A stretch of 64,000 nt of DNA from Marinobacter sp. ATCH36 (GCF_023555055.1 NZ_JAMJPL010000003.1:407912-471911), one strand, 5' to 3'; numbered from the stretch's first letter, positions 30,981 to 41,423 are shown. Translations and numbers: made by a program. Notes: generated by a model from the letters alone, not told the origin.

Positions 30981-32196
30981 ACAGGCGATCGAACAACGAC
31001 AACCGCGATACCTGGGCAAATGACTGCTGAGCGGCCTGCAACACGAAGCTCTGGAAGCTCAGGTTACTGATAGCTTCAGCGTAGTCCACATCCCGTAGCT
31101 CGGAACGGATATCCTCACTGTAGACGGAAGAGTCCTCAAGAAATGACTTGGTGGACTCAACAGCATTCAGCCGCCCGCCCAGTTCGGTCTGCTTCTGGAC
31201 GATGCTTTCCTGGGCGTTGTCCAGATTTTGCAGTGATGCGGCGATCAGATCATCGTAAGCAGCCTGGCCAGCCGGAGAGCCCTTGTCGATGGTATCAAGG
31301 CCAGCGATCAGGTTTTCGAAGGTGGCAAATACCGACTGTTTCGCACTCGAGCGAATGACAAATTCATCGCCAGCTGCTTCATCTCTGATCGTGGCGCTTA
31401 CGCCCGCAATTTCAAATGGCACGCCGCTTTCGTAGGCCACAGGAGAACCTGCCAGTTCAACGCCCGTTCGGCGGTTAAATGCGGCGACCTCGTCTTCTGC
31501 AGCGTTTACAGTAAGTGCAATATCATCCGGCGCAACTGAAGAGAACTCACCATTGTCAATCACTCGGACCCCGTCAATTCGCCCTTCGGCTGGTGGATCC
31601 TGATCCGGATTACGCTCGCCAAACACCTCAGCCGGTATCGATGAAAAAATACCTTTGCCATGATCGCTGATTGGAACGGTCACACCGTCATCAATCTCCA
31701 GCATCCGCTGGCCCTCATCCCCCTGGTACACCCAATTGCCTGACTCATTCTTTCCGAATGCCGCGGTAGAGCCTTGGAACCCACTAAAAATATATTCACC
31801 CGAAGCATCCCGGGTATTGGCTATATTCGCCAGCTGCCCCAACCGCTCCTTGATTTCCGAGGAAATGGATTTGCGGTCATTGGCTGAGAGAGAGCCGTTA
31901 CCGGCCTGAACCGTCAGTTCACGCACCCGCTGGATGACATCCACCGAGCTGGCCAACGTACTTTCCTCCTGCTGCAGCCGGTTCTCCGCAAGCCCGGCAT
32001 TACGCTGGTAGGTTTCAATCCGCGACAGTTCCTGGTCCAGCTTGAGAATCCTCGCCGCTGCAACCGGGTCGTCCGACGGACGGTTCACCCGCTTGCCCGT
32101 GGAGATCTGCTCCTGGGTCTGGTTCAGGCTGCTATTGAGGTCCTGCAGCCGGTTTATTCCGCCGGAGAATATCTGTTGTGATGAAATTCTGATCAT
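30979..32196 (-). CDS. flgL: Flagellar hook-associated protein 3 (hook-filament junction)
   Basis: The second junction protein between hook and filament. The flagellin-like N-terminal coiled region (MIRISSQQIFSGGINRLQDL, LNQTQEQISTGKRVNRPSDDPVAAARIL) and C-terminal region (DVDYAEAISNLSFQSFVLQAAQ) are both present, with a variable centre. The 405 residues are close to other gammaproteobacterial FlgL. It is the last gene of the flg run, 20 bp after flgK; no flagellin gene follows, only tRNA-Leu. Confidence 0.95.
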   Translation of the reverse strand: MIRISSQQIFSGGINRLQDLNSSLNQTQEQISTGKRVNRPSDDPVAAARILKLDQELSRIETYQRNAGLAENRLQQEESTLASSVDVIQRVRELTVQAGNGSLSANDRKSISSEIKERLGQLANIANTRDASGEYIFSGFQGSTAAFGKNESGNWVYQGDEGQRMLEIDDGVTVPISDHGKGIFSSIPAEVFGERNPDQDPPAEGRIDGVRVIDNGEFSSVAPDDIALTVNAAEDEVAAFNRRTGVELAGSPVAYESGVPFEIAGVSATIRDEAAGDEFVIRSSAKQSVFATFENLIAGLDTIDKGSPAGQAAYDDLIAASLQNLDNAQESIVQKQTELGGRLNAVESTKSFLEDSSVYSEDIRSELRDVDYAEAISNLSFQSFVLQAAQQSFAQVSRLSLFDRL

Positions 32197-32215
32197 GTCA
32201 CATCACCTCGCACTG

Positions 32216-34267
32216 TTACCGGAAACTCTGTAACAGGGTATTGAACAAATCCTGCGCCACACTCATCACCTGAGCTGAGGCGTTATAGGCGGCCTGGTAT
32301 TGGATCAGCCTGCCTGCTTCTTCATCCAGATTGACACCTGACACCGATTCCCGCTGGTTACTGGACTGCTCCAGCAGGGTTTGGCCGGCATCCTTGTCCA
32401 GCTGGCTCTGGCGGGTTTTCACACCAATATCCTCAACCAGGCCGGCGTACCCCTCGGCAAAACTCTGGCTACCACTATTCAGGGTGTTCTTGGTCCCCAA
32501 GGCCGCCAGGAACTCGGCGTTACGGTTATCCGACACGCCGTTGGTGTTGTAGTTGATGTTGAATGAATCGCCAGGCCTCGGGTTGCCGGATATTTCGAAC
32601 TGGAAGCCGAAATAATTTTCCTCACGCGGGTCTTCACTGAATAACTTCTTGGAAGCGCTGGGATCGAATAAGTACTCCGGAGGCGGGTCAGTAGGAGGAT
32701 CAACAGGCGGGAATGGATCGCCAGTTTTGGCATCAGTAATTGTATAGAAAAGTTGTCCACTATCCTCAGAGAACTCAATGTTCAGCGGCGGATCCAGCTG
32801 CCCATCCTGGCGGAAATTAGATAACAGTGAGTTGGTAAACGGGTCCCGCACATTCAGCATCTTGCCCTGATTAATGGTGGCATCACCGATATTACCATCA
32901 GCACCCTCGGCCCTCACAGGGCTGGCAAAGGCAAGATCTTCCTCGCGGTCCACTTTCAGGTCGATATTGGCGGCCGCCTGACGCGTAGGCTGGATCAGGA
33001 ACTTGTCACCGGCATTGAATGTGCCGTCTTCGACACGGATATTGAACCCCGGCATGGAAATTTCAGACTGGACCGGGTCCGGCAGACGGCCCTGATTGAC
33101 CACTTCACCGGTTGCACGGTCCACCAGCTCGAAGTTCCGACCATCGCCGCCGAACTCAAGAGACCAGCTTCCGGCCGGAAGCTCCGAACTGTCGACAATC
33201 TCTACCGCCAACTGTGCGTTTCGCGGAGCGCCGTTGTTCGCATTGGCAATCACCCTGCCCTGCTGTGCGGCTTTGGAGTTGATATCGCTGAAGAACAGGC
33301 CTCCCAGGTCGCCCTCAAGGTCCATACCGATTTCGTGCTGGTGGTTGACCGTATCCGACAACGCGATGGCCACCCTGCCCAGCTCATCGAAAGCCGGCCG
33401 CAGGCCCTCGGATTCAAATCGACGCAGACCACCCAGCTTGCCACCGTTGATCTGGTCATCGACGTTCAGGGTTCGCCCACCGGTGGTCAGGGTGAATTCC
33501 AGGGTGGTGGGGTCTGCAGAGTTGTCACGGGTGCCCAACTGCGCTGCCCGGTCGCCGACCACCAGCGACTGCCCATTGCGCAGGGAGACATTAACCTGGC
33601 TTCCCTCGGCCTGCGTCACTCGAATATTGACCAGCTCCGACAGTTCCCGGAGCTTCTCATCGCGCTTGTCCAGCAACTCATTAGGCTCACGTCCCTGCGC
33701 CAGTCCCGGCGATTCAGAGATGGCATTGTTAAGCTCGGCAATGCTTTTCAGCAGGGTATTGGCGTCTTTCGCACCCTGCTGCATCTGGGTCTTGACAGAT
33801 TCCCGCTGCTGGATGAATTCCTGGTTAAGCGCTTCGAAACGGTTAACGACCTGTTGTGCTTCGCTGAGCACCAGTTGCCTCTGGGGCAATGAAGCCGGGT
33901 CCTCGGCGGCATTCTGAAGGCTGGCGAAGAAATTATTCAGGGCATTACTCAGGCCTGTTGACTCACCGCCCAACAAGTTGTCCAGCCGCGAAAGCTCGGA
34001 GTTCAGGGTTTCCTGTTCACCGAACAGCGTGGTGTCTTCACGCACCTGCTGGGTCAGAAATTCATTCGCCATCCGACGGATATTGGTCACATTTACGCCG
34101 GTGCCAACAGAGCCCGCCCCGGTGCGCTGAGCTGCCTGGGTCTCAAACTGAACTTCCTGGCGACTATAGCCCGGAGTGTTGGCATTGGTGATGTTGTTGC
34201 CCGTTGTGTTCAGCGCCGCCTGGTGTCCAAGGATACCGGTCAAGCCAATATTGATAAGCCCTGCCAT
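32216..34267 (-). CDS. flgK: Flagellar hook-associated protein 1
   Basis: The first junction protein at the hook tip. The 683 residues have a rod/hook-type N-terminus (MAGLINIGLTGILGHQAALN, TTGNNITNANTPGYSRQEV), a helical D1 region, a long variable middle and the conserved C-terminus (SGVNLDEEAGRLIQYQAAYN, ASAQVMSVAQDLFNTLLQSF). A Pro/Asp-rich patch around residues 520-545 is a local oddity. Lies between flgJ and flgL. Confidence 0.95.
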   Translation of the reverse strand: MAGLINIGLTGILGHQAALNTTGNNITNANTPGYSRQEVQFETQAAQRTGAGSVGTGVNVTNIRRMANEFLTQQVREDTTLFGEQETLNSELSRLDNLLGGESTGLSNALNNFFASLQNAAEDPASLPQRQLVLSEAQQVVNRFEALNQEFIQQRESVKTQMQQGAKDANTLLKSIAELNNAISESPGLAQGREPNELLDKRDEKLRELSELVNIRVTQAEGSQVNVSLRNGQSLVVGDRAAQLGTRDNSADPTTLEFTLTTGGRTLNVDDQINGGKLGGLRRFESEGLRPAFDELGRVAIALSDTVNHQHEIGMDLEGDLGGLFFSDINSKAAQQGRVIANANNGAPRNAQLAVEIVDSSELPAGSWSLEFGGDGRNFELVDRATGEVVNQGRLPDPVQSEISMPGFNIRVEDGTFNAGDKFLIQPTRQAAANIDLKVDREEDLAFASPVRAEGADGNIGDATINQGKMLNVRDPFTNSLLSNFRQDGQLDPPLNIEFSEDSGQLFYTITDAKTGDPFPPVDPPTDPPPEYLFDPSASKKLFSEDPREENYFGFQFEISGNPRPGDSFNINYNTNGVSDNRNAEFLAALGTKNTLNSGSQSFAEGYAGLVEDIGVKTRQSQLDKDAGQTLLEQSSNQRESVSGVNLDEEAGRLIQYQAAYNASAQVMSVAQDLFNTLLQSFR

Positions 34268-34272
34268 AATCC

Positions 34273-35262
34273 TTACTCCTCAGCCCCGCGGGAGCCCATG
34301 GACAACGTTGTCATGGAATCATTGTTCATGATGCGACGAATTTTCGCGCCGTAGTTCGGGTCGGTAGCGTAACCCGCTTGCTGTAGCCTGTCGGCAAACT
34401 CGTCAGGGTTGTCCGCTGCCGCCAGGACATCCCGGTAGCGTGGGTTGGATTCCAGGAACGACACATAGTCCCGGAAGCTGGATTCATAGTCCGGATACGA
34501 CCGGAAAGCGGCCCGCTCATTCATGGGCACACCTTCCCTGAACTCGGTTGTGGCAATATCCACCGACTCACCCTGCCAGCGATTGTCCGCCTTGATACCA
34601 AATAGGTTGAAACTGGGTGCTCCTCCGTCGCCTTCAATCATGTGCCGGCCCCAGCCGGTTTCCAGGGCTGCCTGGGCAACCATCAGACGGGGGTTAATAC
34701 CGCTCTGCTCGGACACTTTTTCCGCCATTGGCAAAAGTTCGCGCACAAACTGTTCTGGCGAGTCAAACCGGGCCGGCAGTGGTGCCGTTTCATCCCGTTC
34801 AGCCGCTGGCGCGACGGTTCCGGCAACCTCATTCACCTTCTCCACCTGCTCAGGCAAACGCGCTGACAGCACCGGCAAGCTGCGGTCATAATCCGCCAGC
34901 GCCTTCTTGTGGGCAGCCATCGGCTCGCCTTTCTCATCCATACCCGGTATCTGGCGGCTTAGTTGTCGAACCAGTGCTTCCGAAAGACCCGTACCCTGTT
35001 TCTGCGACAATGTCAGGCTGAGCTGGCTGTCGAACATTTCGCGATAGAATTCCGACTGCTGGCTGTTCAGGTAGTTGCCCTCGGCAAACACGTCGCCCGC
35101 CTTACGCATGGACTTGACCATTTCCGACAGAAACAGGCCTTCGAACTGCTTGGCCACTTCCATCAGCGCGGCGTCTTTATCGGTCCTTGCCTGGGTCTTC
35201 AGATCGTTGAGACCACCAAAATCGGTATAGACCTGTGCTTTCTGGAGACTTAAATCCTGCAT
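34273..35262 (-). CDS. flgJ: Flagellar rod assembly protein with peptidoglycan hydrolase domain
   Basis: A 329-residue periplasmic protein. The N-terminal rod-capping domain (about residues 30-100, VAKQFEGLFLSEMVKSMRKA) joins through a linker to a glucosaminidase-type muramidase domain (about 175-320, SGINPRLMVAQAALETGWGR, SFRDYVSFLESNPRY). It opens the wall for the growing rod. The ATG at 35262 follows AGGTGG; a GTG one codon earlier is possible. It is 8 bp from flgI. Confidence 0.95.
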   Translation of the reverse strand: MQDLSLQKAQVYTDFGGLNDLKTQARTDKDAALMEVAKQFEGLFLSEMVKSMRKAGDVFAEGNYLNSQQSEFYREMFDSQLSLTLSQKQGTGLSEALVRQLSRQIPGMDEKGEPMAAHKKALADYDRSLPVLSARLPEQVEKVNEVAGTVAPAAERDETAPLPARFDSPEQFVRELLPMAEKVSEQSGINPRLMVAQAALETGWGRHMIEGDGGAPSFNLFGIKADNRWQGESVDIATTEFREGVPMNERAAFRSYPDYESSFRDYVSFLESNPRYRDVLAAADNPDEFADRLQQAGYATDPNYGAKIRRIMNNDSMTTLSMGSRGAEE

Positions 35263-35270
35263 CACGCCAC

Positions 35271-36368
35271 CTATATCACGATCAGCTCGGCCCGCAGGGC
35301 GCCGGCCTGTTTAAGCGCTTCCAGCACCGCCATCACGTCACCAGGAGCAGCGCCCACCTGGTTCACCGCCTGAACAATTTCGTTTAGCGTGATGGCAGGG
35401 CCAAACTGGAACATTCTTGCCGGGTCCTCGGTAATCGCGATCTGGGTGTTGGGCTCGACAACCGTCTGGCCATCTGTAAAGGGATTCGGCTGGTTGGCTT
35501 GCGGATTTTCTTCAATGGTCACGGTCAGGTTGCCGTGGGTCACGGCCGCAGGGCTGACCTTCACATTCTGCCCTACCACAATGGTTCCGGTGCGGCTGTT
35601 GATGACCACTTTGGCGGCTTCCTGCGCCGGGTCGACGTTAATGTTTTCAAGGATAGAGAGAAAGCTCACCCTCTGTGAGGGATCCCGTGGCGCCTTTACA
35701 GACACCGCAGTGGCATCGTGAGCATAGGCCATGTCCGGCCCCAGCTGGTCATTGATGGCTTCCACCACCCGGCGAGCTGTTGTGAAATCAGGGCGCATCA
35801 GGTTGAACGTGATGGTATCGCCCCGGGTAAAAGGTGAGGTTATCTCCCGCTCGATGGTGGCACCGTTGGGAATGCGGCCAACACTGGGCACATTCACGGT
35901 GATACGGGAGCCGTCAGCACCCTGGGCGCCAAATCCGCCCACCACAAGACTACCCTGGGCCATGGCGTAAACCTGGTCATCAGCACCCTTCAGAGGCGCC
36001 ATCAACAACGTGCCACCCCGAAGGCTGTCAGCGTTGCCGATTGAGGATACCGTAATGTCCAGTTCCTGCCCCTGCTTCGCGAACGGCGGCAAAGTTGCCG
36101 TAACGGTTACTGCAGCCACGTTGGCCAGGTTGGGATTCACGCCTTGCGGAAGTGTGATTCCGAACTGGTTCATCATATTGCGGAAGGTCTGGTTGGTGAA
36201 CGGCGCCTTGTCACCAGTGCCGTCAAGACCTACTACCAGGCCATAACCAACCAACTGGTTGTTACGCACACCTTCGATACGCGCCAGATCCTTCAGGCGG
36301 TCCGCCAGTACCGGCGCCGCAACAACCGACAGCGCTATCACCATTATGCCGAATCTCAGCATTTTCAT
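35271..36368 (-). CDS. flgI: Flagellar P-ring protein
   Basis: Forms the periplasmic bushing round the rod. A cleavable signal peptide ([11 protein letters not shown], cut before [13 protein letters not shown]) is followed by the conserved [20 protein letters not shown] and the C-terminal [20 protein letters not shown]. The 365 residues are as expected. The ATG at 36368 overlaps the flgH stop (ATGA), which favours it over the in-frame GTG at 36380. Confidence 0.96.
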   Translation of the reverse strand: MKMLRFGIMVIALSVVAAPVLADRLKDLARIEGVRNNQLVGYGLVVGLDGTGDKAPFTNQTFRNMMNQFGITLPQGVNPNLANVAAVTVTATLPPFAKQGQELDITVSSIGNADSLRGGTLLMAPLKGADDQVYAMAQGSLVVGGFGAQGADGSRITVNVPSVGRIPNGATIEREITSPFTRGDTITFNLMRPDFTTARRVVEAINDQLGPDMAYAHDATAVSVKAPRDPSQRVSFLSILENINVDPAQEAAKVVINSRTGTIVVGQNVKVSPAAVTHGNLTVTIEENPQANQPNPFTDGQTVVEPNTQIAITEDPARMFQFGPAITLNEIVQAVNQVGAAPGDVMAVLEALKQAGALRAELIVI

Positions 36369-37069
36369 AGCGGGAACCACTCACTGTTAAAGAACCGGGC
36401 CAGCCAGCCCATCTGATTGGCCTGGTCAAAATCGCCGGTACCACCGTAAGCGATACGGGCGTCTGCAATTCGATTGGAAGCCACCGTGTTATCCGGTGAA
36501 ATGTCCTGGGGGCGAACCAGCCCGGTCAGGCGAATATACTCGTCGCCGTTGGTCAGCGAGAGCCATTTCTCACCGCGGATATGCAAAACACCGTTGGGCA
36601 ACACTTCCGTCACTGTGACCGTGATATTGCCGTTCAGGCTGTTGCTCTGGTCCGCTTCCGCCTGACCCTGGAAATCCCGCTCCAGATCAATGTCAGTGTC
36701 CACACCAAGGTTGCCCTTGCCCAGAATACGTGGGTCCAGCATGGAAATTTCATTGTCCTTGGTAATGCTGCTTTCTGCGTTCTTGCTGGCGCGGGTGGAT
36801 TCTTCCAGGGTCACCGTCAGGATATCGCCTATGTTCAGTGCGACGGTATCGCCGTAAAGGCTGTAGTTACGAGAGGTCTGGTAAATAGCGCCGGACTCGG
36901 GGTCTCTTTGCATCATGGCCTCGGCACGCACCGGAGAGTACGCCGGATCGTCCGGTATTGGCCGGGGGCGGCTCATCGCAGTGCAGCCCTGAAGTAAAAC
37001 CAGAACCAGCACCATAGCGAGGGTTCCCGCACCATGCTTGCCTGGTTTATCAGTAAAAATCGATGTCAT
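36365..37069 (-). CDS. flgH: Flagellar L-ring lipoprotein
   Basis: Forms the outer-membrane ring. A lipoprotein signal ends VLVLLQGC (Cys29). The conserved stretch [21 protein letters not shown] and [20 protein letters not shown] are present, followed by the family C-terminus ([20 protein letters not shown]). The 234 residues fit. Overlaps flgI by 4 bases and follows flgG by 28 bp. Confidence 0.96.
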   Translation of the reverse strand: MTSIFTDKPGKHGAGTLAMVLVLVLLQGCTAMSRPRPIPDDPAYSPVRAEAMMQRDPESGAIYQTSRNYSLYGDTVALNIGDILTVTLEESTRASKNAESSITKDNEISMLDPRILGKGNLGVDTDIDLERDFQGQAEADQSNSLNGNITVTVTEVLPNGVLHIRGEKWLSLTNGDEYIRLTGLVRPQDISPDNTVASNRIADARIAYGGTGDFDQANQMGWLARFFNSEWFPL

Positions 37070-37097
37070 GATTGCCCCTCCTGAACGCTGCTGCCGG

Positions 37098-37886
37098 TTA
37101 ACCGATGTTATTGGTGATGAACTGCAGCATCTGATCCGTTGCGGAGACCACTTTGGAGTTCATTTCATAGGCCCGCTGGGTGGTAATCATGTTAACCAGC
37201 TCCTCCACCACTTCCACGTTGGAGGCCTCAACCATGCCCTGCTCCAGGGTTCCCAGGCCGCCAATGCCGGGCTCACCCTCTGCCGGGTCACCGCTGGCGT
37301 TGGTAGCCTTGTAAAGGTTGTTGCCGATGGCCTGCAGCCCCTGGGGGTTAATGAAATCCACCAGTGTGATCTCGCCAAGGTTCACGGGTGCGGCCTGGTC
37401 ATCGGTTACCGCAGACACCGTACCGTCCTTGCCGATGGTGACGTTCGTGGCGTTCTCCGGAATATTGATATTAGGCTCCAGGGTGTAGCCATCCGGATTC
37501 ACAATGTCGCCGTCGGCATTCAGCTGGAACTGACCGTCACGGGTGTAGGCAATCTGGCCGTCCGGCAGCAGGATCTGCATGAAGCCACGGCCGTTCACCG
37601 CCATATCCAGTGGTTGTTCGGTGACTTCCAGATTACCCTGGGAGAACTGTTTGGTGGTGCCTACGATACGCACACCCGTACCCAGCTGAAGCCCGGATGG
37701 CAGCTCCGAGTTCTGGGTATTCAGACCACCGGGTTGCCGGTCGATCTGGTACAGCAGATCCTGAAACACGGCACGGTCGCGCTTGAAACCGGTGGTGTTC
37801 ACGTTGGCCAGGTTGTTGGAGATGGTGGACATGTTGGTGTCCTGTGCGCTCAACCCGGTTTTGCTGACCCAAAGTGCTGGATGCAT
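37098..37886 (-). CDS. flgG: Flagellar distal rod protein
   Basis: The 262-residue distal rod subunit. It has the rod N-terminus (TISNNLANVNTTGFKRDRA), the FlgG-specific LYQIDRQPGGLNTQNSELPS, a beta domain (QPLDMAVNGRGFMQILLPDG) and the C-terminal MITTQRAYEMNSKVVSATDQ. A GGAGTAGACGAC ribosome binding site precedes the ATG at 37886. Confidence 0.97.
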   Translation of the reverse strand: MHPALWVSKTGLSAQDTNMSTISNNLANVNTTGFKRDRAVFQDLLYQIDRQPGGLNTQNSELPSGLQLGTGVRIVGTTKQFSQGNLEVTEQPLDMAVNGRGFMQILLPDGQIAYTRDGQFQLNADGDIVNPDGYTLEPNINIPENATNVTIGKDGTVSAVTDDQAAPVNLGEITLVDFINPQGLQAIGNNLYKATNASGDPAEGEPGIGGLGTLEQGMVEASNVEVVEELVNMITTQRAYEMNSKVVSATDQMLQFITNNIG

Positions 37887-37969
37887 GTCGTCTACTCCTT
37901 GCCGGGGCTGTCGTGAGGCGGCTGATTATTGCCGCTTTGTGCCCACCCGGACGATGTTCAATAGGTTTA

Positions 37970-38722
37970 TCAGAGGTTCTGCAACAGTCGTGCCGAAGCC
38001 TCGGAATTCTGGTTGGCAGTTGTCATTATCTTCACCTGCATCTCGTACTGACGAGACAACTGCAGGTTCGAAATCATCTCTTCAACGGCATTCACGTTCG
38101 AGCTTTCGAGGAAGCCGGAGGCCACGCGCATAGCTGCATCGGGTGGCTCCGGGCCATCCAGCGCCTGATCCGCCTTGCGGCGGATAAAGCCGTCCTGTCC
38201 TTTCTCGAGTGCTTCAGGCGGCGGATTCACCAGCTTCAGGCGATCTACCTCAACCAGCTGATCCGGGGGTCCACCTACTGGAACAATGGAGATCGTGCCA
38301 TCGGCACCGACCTGCACATTATCGAAAGGAGGCAAGGCAACGGGGCCGCCATTACCCATGACCATCTCGCCACTGGATAGGCGCATCAGCCCGTTCACAT
38401 CAATCTGCATGCTGCCGGAACGGGTGAACACTTCCTCGCCCTGCTGGTTCTGGACGGCTAACCAGCCATCACCTTCTACAGCAACATCCAGTTTGCGGCC
38501 TGTGTCCTGAAGGGCTCCAGCGGAAAGGTCTGTGCCTGGTCTTTCCGCCATGGCATAGGCGCGTGTGGGATGGTGTTCACCAAAAACCGGCATGCTGCGG
38601 GCCTGGGCAAAATCCCGCTTGAAGCCGGTGGTGCTGACGTTGGCCAGGTTGTTGGCGTGGGCCTGCTGGGAAAGCATGTTCTGTTTGGCGCCAGACATGC
38701 CGATGTAGAGGGCTTTGTCCAT
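37970..38722 (-). CDS. flgF: Flagellar proximal rod protein FlgF
   Basis: A 250-residue proximal rod subunit: MDKALYIGMSGAKQNMLSQQ, NNLANVSTTGFKRDFAQARS, a central domain (VAVEGDGWLAVQNQQGEEVF) and the C-terminal EMISNLQLSRQYEMQVKIM. It heads the flgFGHIJKL unit behind a sigma-54-type promoter. The 83-bp gap to flgG carries nothing else I can assign. Confidence 0.96.
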   Translation of the reverse strand: MDKALYIGMSGAKQNMLSQQAHANNLANVSTTGFKRDFAQARSMPVFGEHHPTRAYAMAERPGTDLSAGALQDTGRKLDVAVEGDGWLAVQNQQGEEVFTRSGSMQIDVNGLMRLSSGEMVMGNGGPVALPPFDNVQVGADGTISIVPVGGPPDQLVEVDRLKLVNPPPEALEKGQDGFIRRKADQALDGPEPPDAAMRVASGFLESSNVNAVEEMISNLQLSRQYEMQVKIMTTANQNSEASARLLQNL

Positions 38723-38771
38723 GGGAAAACTCCTGCCGGAATATTGACTGTTTCCAGTCTTTCCAGTGTTC

Positions 38772-38788
38772 CTGCAGGAGTTGTGCCA
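38772..38788 (-). promoter_or_regulatory. Sigma-54-type promoter before flgF
   Basis: On the minus strand TGGCAC-N5-CTGCA matches the -24/-12 consensus TGGCAC-N5-TTGCA except at one position. It lies about 50 bp before the flgF start, in the flgE-flgF gap. This matches the Pseudomonas arrangement, where flgBCDE and flgFGHIJKL are separate RpoN-dependent units. Confidence 0.6.
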
Positions 38789-38804
38789 TGTTCAGTTTTC
38801 AGGG

Positions 38805-40703
38805 TTAGCGGAGATTGATGATCGTCTGGGTGACGGCATCGGAAGTTTCGATGGTCTTGGCGTTGGCCTGATAGTTCCGCTGAGCAATGATCAGGTTTAC
38901 CAGCTCCGCCGAGAGGTCCACGTTGGACTCTTCAATAGAGCTGGCCTTGATGGAGCCGAGCGTTCCGGTGTCCGGCGCGCCGACGATGGGCTGGCCAGAC
39001 TCGAAGGTTTCCACCCAGGTCGTTTCACCGACAGGCGAGAGCCCATTGGTATTGTTGAAAGACGCCAGGGCCACCTGCCCGAGCGACTGGGACTGTCCGT
39101 TGGTGTATCGTGCGAACAGAACACCCTGGTCCGAGACATCCAGGCCTGACAGACGACCGGTTGCGTAACCGTTCTGGCGCTGGTCATTCACCCCGAAATC
39201 ACTGCCGTACTGGGTGGTATTGCCTAGGTCCAGCACAAAGGCGGAGGTTGTGGGGGGGTCTGGAATCGGGGTAGTGATGTTATCCCCCGGCCCCGGAGGC
39301 CCGTCGGCACCGTTGGGTGTACCGTCGGCATCCTTGGGAGTCCAGTCGTCGATCAGGATTTCCCCATTGGGATCACCGTTCACCGACTGCAGCTCACCAT
39401 CCTGATTAAAACGCGCCTGATAGGGATTCTGATCGGTTCCCCCTACAAACTCGCCATCGATCTGGGTATAAACTGACCATTCACTGACACCCACACCATT
39501 TCCCGGAGCCGGCTGTTTTACATAGAACTGGGTCATCTCATGAGAGTTACCCAGGCTGTCATAGATCGTGGTCGATGTGGCGTGATTATAGGTGCGCTGA
39601 TCCAGGGGATTGAACTGGTTGGTGATCTCGATGGTTCTCGCATCCCACGAATCTGTCAGATTGGTTTCAACGCCGGTTGAAGCAATGTCCGTGATATCGC
39701 GGTCAGCTTGCGGCCTGACTGTACCAACGGCTGTATCCGGCCCCTGGCCCAGGTTAGTGCTGCTAAAACTGGCAGTAAGATTGTTGCCCCTATTATCAAT
39801 CAATCTTAGGTTGCCGCCGGTCAGCGATGCACTAATCGTCGGGGCCTGGGCATCGTTAATCGCATTTACCAGAGATTGCGGATCCCCGACGCCCGTCAGA
39901 TCGACCGGCACCGTTACGCCGCCGACAGCCAGATTGAAGTCGAAGCCGCCGTCATCGATTGCATCCTGCAGATCACCTTCCGACATACCCTCATAAGTGG
40001 TCGTTGCCGACGCAGAGAGGCCTTCCTGTCCGTTCAGAACGTCTACCACATCGGCTGCCGAGAAATCAGATACTCCTGCATCGTTGATCGGCACACTAAC
40101 AACACTGCCGTCTGCATAGTTGATTTCAAAGGTTTCGGAGGCAAAACCTGTGGCCCCTGCCGGTGCCGTAAAGTCGCCCATATCCGCCACCCGCCGCTCC
40201 AGAACGGTCTCCCGGGAATCCAGGTTCAGGTCCGAACGGAGGTTGGTCGTGCGGCGAGGCGCCAGGTTATCGGTTTCTACCTGCAAATCATCGCGAATGC
40301 CCGACAGGTTGCCGTCATCATCGGCCACAAAGCCCTGAACCCGCATATTCTGATTGTTGGTAACAAAGCCGTCCTTGTCGATACCGAACTGGCCGGCCCT
40401 GGAATAACGGACTTCGCCGCCATTGTTCAGCACGAAAAAGCCATCGCCATTGATGGCCAGGTCGAGACCGTTATCGGTAAAACTGATATTGCCCTGGCTG
40501 AAGGACTGCTTGACGTCCTGGACCCGAACGCCGTCACCGATGGGGTTGGTGCCGGCGCTCAGAAAACCGCTGGCGTACAGGTCACCAAACTGTGCCTTGC
40601 TACCCTTGAAACCTACGGTACTGGCGTTGGCAATATTGTTACCGGTGACATCAAGGTCAACCGATGATGCCCTTAAGCCGCTAAGACCTGTGTTAAAAGC
40701 CAT
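38805..40703 (-). CDS. flgE: Flagellar hook protein FlgE, extended
   Basis: The hook subunit. The N-terminus MAFNTGLSGLRASSVDLDVT and NNIANASTVGFKGSKAQFGD, and the C-terminus VNLIIAQRNYQANAKTIETS, are canonical. At 632 residues it is much longer than E. coli (402) or P. aeruginosa (462) FlgE. The extra length is in the surface-exposed D2/D3 region, roughly residues 140-480, and includes a Pro/Gly/Asp loop near 455-480. Lies 27 bp after flgD. Confidence 0.95.
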   Translation of the reverse strand: MAFNTGLSGLRASSVDLDVTGNNIANASTVGFKGSKAQFGDLYASGFLSAGTNPIGDGVRVQDVKQSFSQGNISFTDNGLDLAINGDGFFVLNNGGEVRYSRAGQFGIDKDGFVTNNQNMRVQGFVADDDGNLSGIRDDLQVETDNLAPRRTTNLRSDLNLDSRETVLERRVADMGDFTAPAGATGFASETFEINYADGSVVSVPINDAGVSDFSAADVVDVLNGQEGLSASATTTYEGMSEGDLQDAIDDGGFDFNLAVGGVTVPVDLTGVGDPQSLVNAINDAQAPTISASLTGGNLRLIDNRGNNLTASFSSTNLGQGPDTAVGTVRPQADRDITDIASTGVETNLTDSWDARTIEITNQFNPLDQRTYNHATSTTIYDSLGNSHEMTQFYVKQPAPGNGVGVSEWSVYTQIDGEFVGGTDQNPYQARFNQDGELQSVNGDPNGEILIDDWTPKDADGTPNGADGPPGPGDNITTPIPDPPTTSAFVLDLGNTTQYGSDFGVNDQRQNGYATGRLSGLDVSDQGVLFARYTNGQSQSLGQVALASFNNTNGLSPVGETTWVETFESGQPIVGAPDTGTLGSIKASSIEESNVDLSAELVNLIIAQRNYQANAKTIETSDAVTQTIINLR

Positions 40704-40730
40704 ACTTCACCCCTTGCCGTTTCACCGGTA

Positions 40731-41405
40731 TCAATTAATCTGCTCAACTTCCGACAGGGCAATGGAGCCCATGCCCGCGAGGTTCAGCGTAATATTGCCG
40801 CCCTTGCCCAGCGAAACGCTGTCAACGTTGGCGCTGAGCATGGTGCCAAGCTGTTCGGGACCGTCCGGAGTGGATGCTTCAGCGACCACTTTGTATGGGC
40901 CAGGAGGCAAACTGTTGCCGTTGCCGTCCTTGCCATCCCAACTGAACCCGGTTACCCCGGCCTGCTGGGAGCCCATGTCAATCTGCCGCACCCGCTCACC
41001 TGCCTGGTTCTCGATCGAGATTCTCAAACCGGAGGTGCTGGCCGGAACTTGAACGTTGCCTGAAATCTCGCCCTCAGCGCCCAGAATGCCCACTGAAGAA
41101 GGCGCCAGAACAGAACGGCCCACCATGGCTGATGCCTGCAGCGCCTGGGTGGAACGGAACTGACTTGCCACATCGTCCACGCTGCCGGAAAGGCCCTGCA
41201 TCTCTTCCAGAGAGCTGAACTGCGCCAGTTGGGAGATAAACTCACCGTTGTCCTGGGGCTCCAGGGGGTTCTGGTTCTTCAACTGGGCGATCATCAGCTC
41301 CATGAACTCGTTTTTGCCGAGCTCATTGCCGCTTTTGGTCTGCTGCTGTTCGAGCTTGTATTTGCTCAGCACATCCGAAGCGTCTGCCGGGTTAATTGCG
41401 CTCAT
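40731..41405 (-). CDS. flgD: Hook-capping scaffold protein FlgD
   Basis: A 224-residue cap required for hook polymerisation and later discarded. Seen are the N-terminal ELGKNEFMELMIAQLKNQNP and LAQFSSLEEMQGLSGSVDDV, then the FlgD Ig-like and tudor regions (GFSWDGKDGNGNSLPPGPYK). It sits between flgC and flgE. Confidence 0.96.
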   Translation of the reverse strand: MSAINPADASDVLSKYKLEQQQTKSGNELGKNEFMELMIAQLKNQNPLEPQDNGEFISQLAQFSSLEEMQGLSGSVDDVASQFRSTQALQASAMVGRSVLAPSSVGILGAEGEISGNVQVPASTSGLRISIENQAGERVRQIDMGSQQAGVTGFSWDGKDGNGNSLPPGPYKVVAEASTPDGPEQLGTMLSANVDSVSLGKGGNITLNLAGMGSIALSEVEQIN

Positions 41406-41423
41406 GATTAAATCCTCGCTCGG

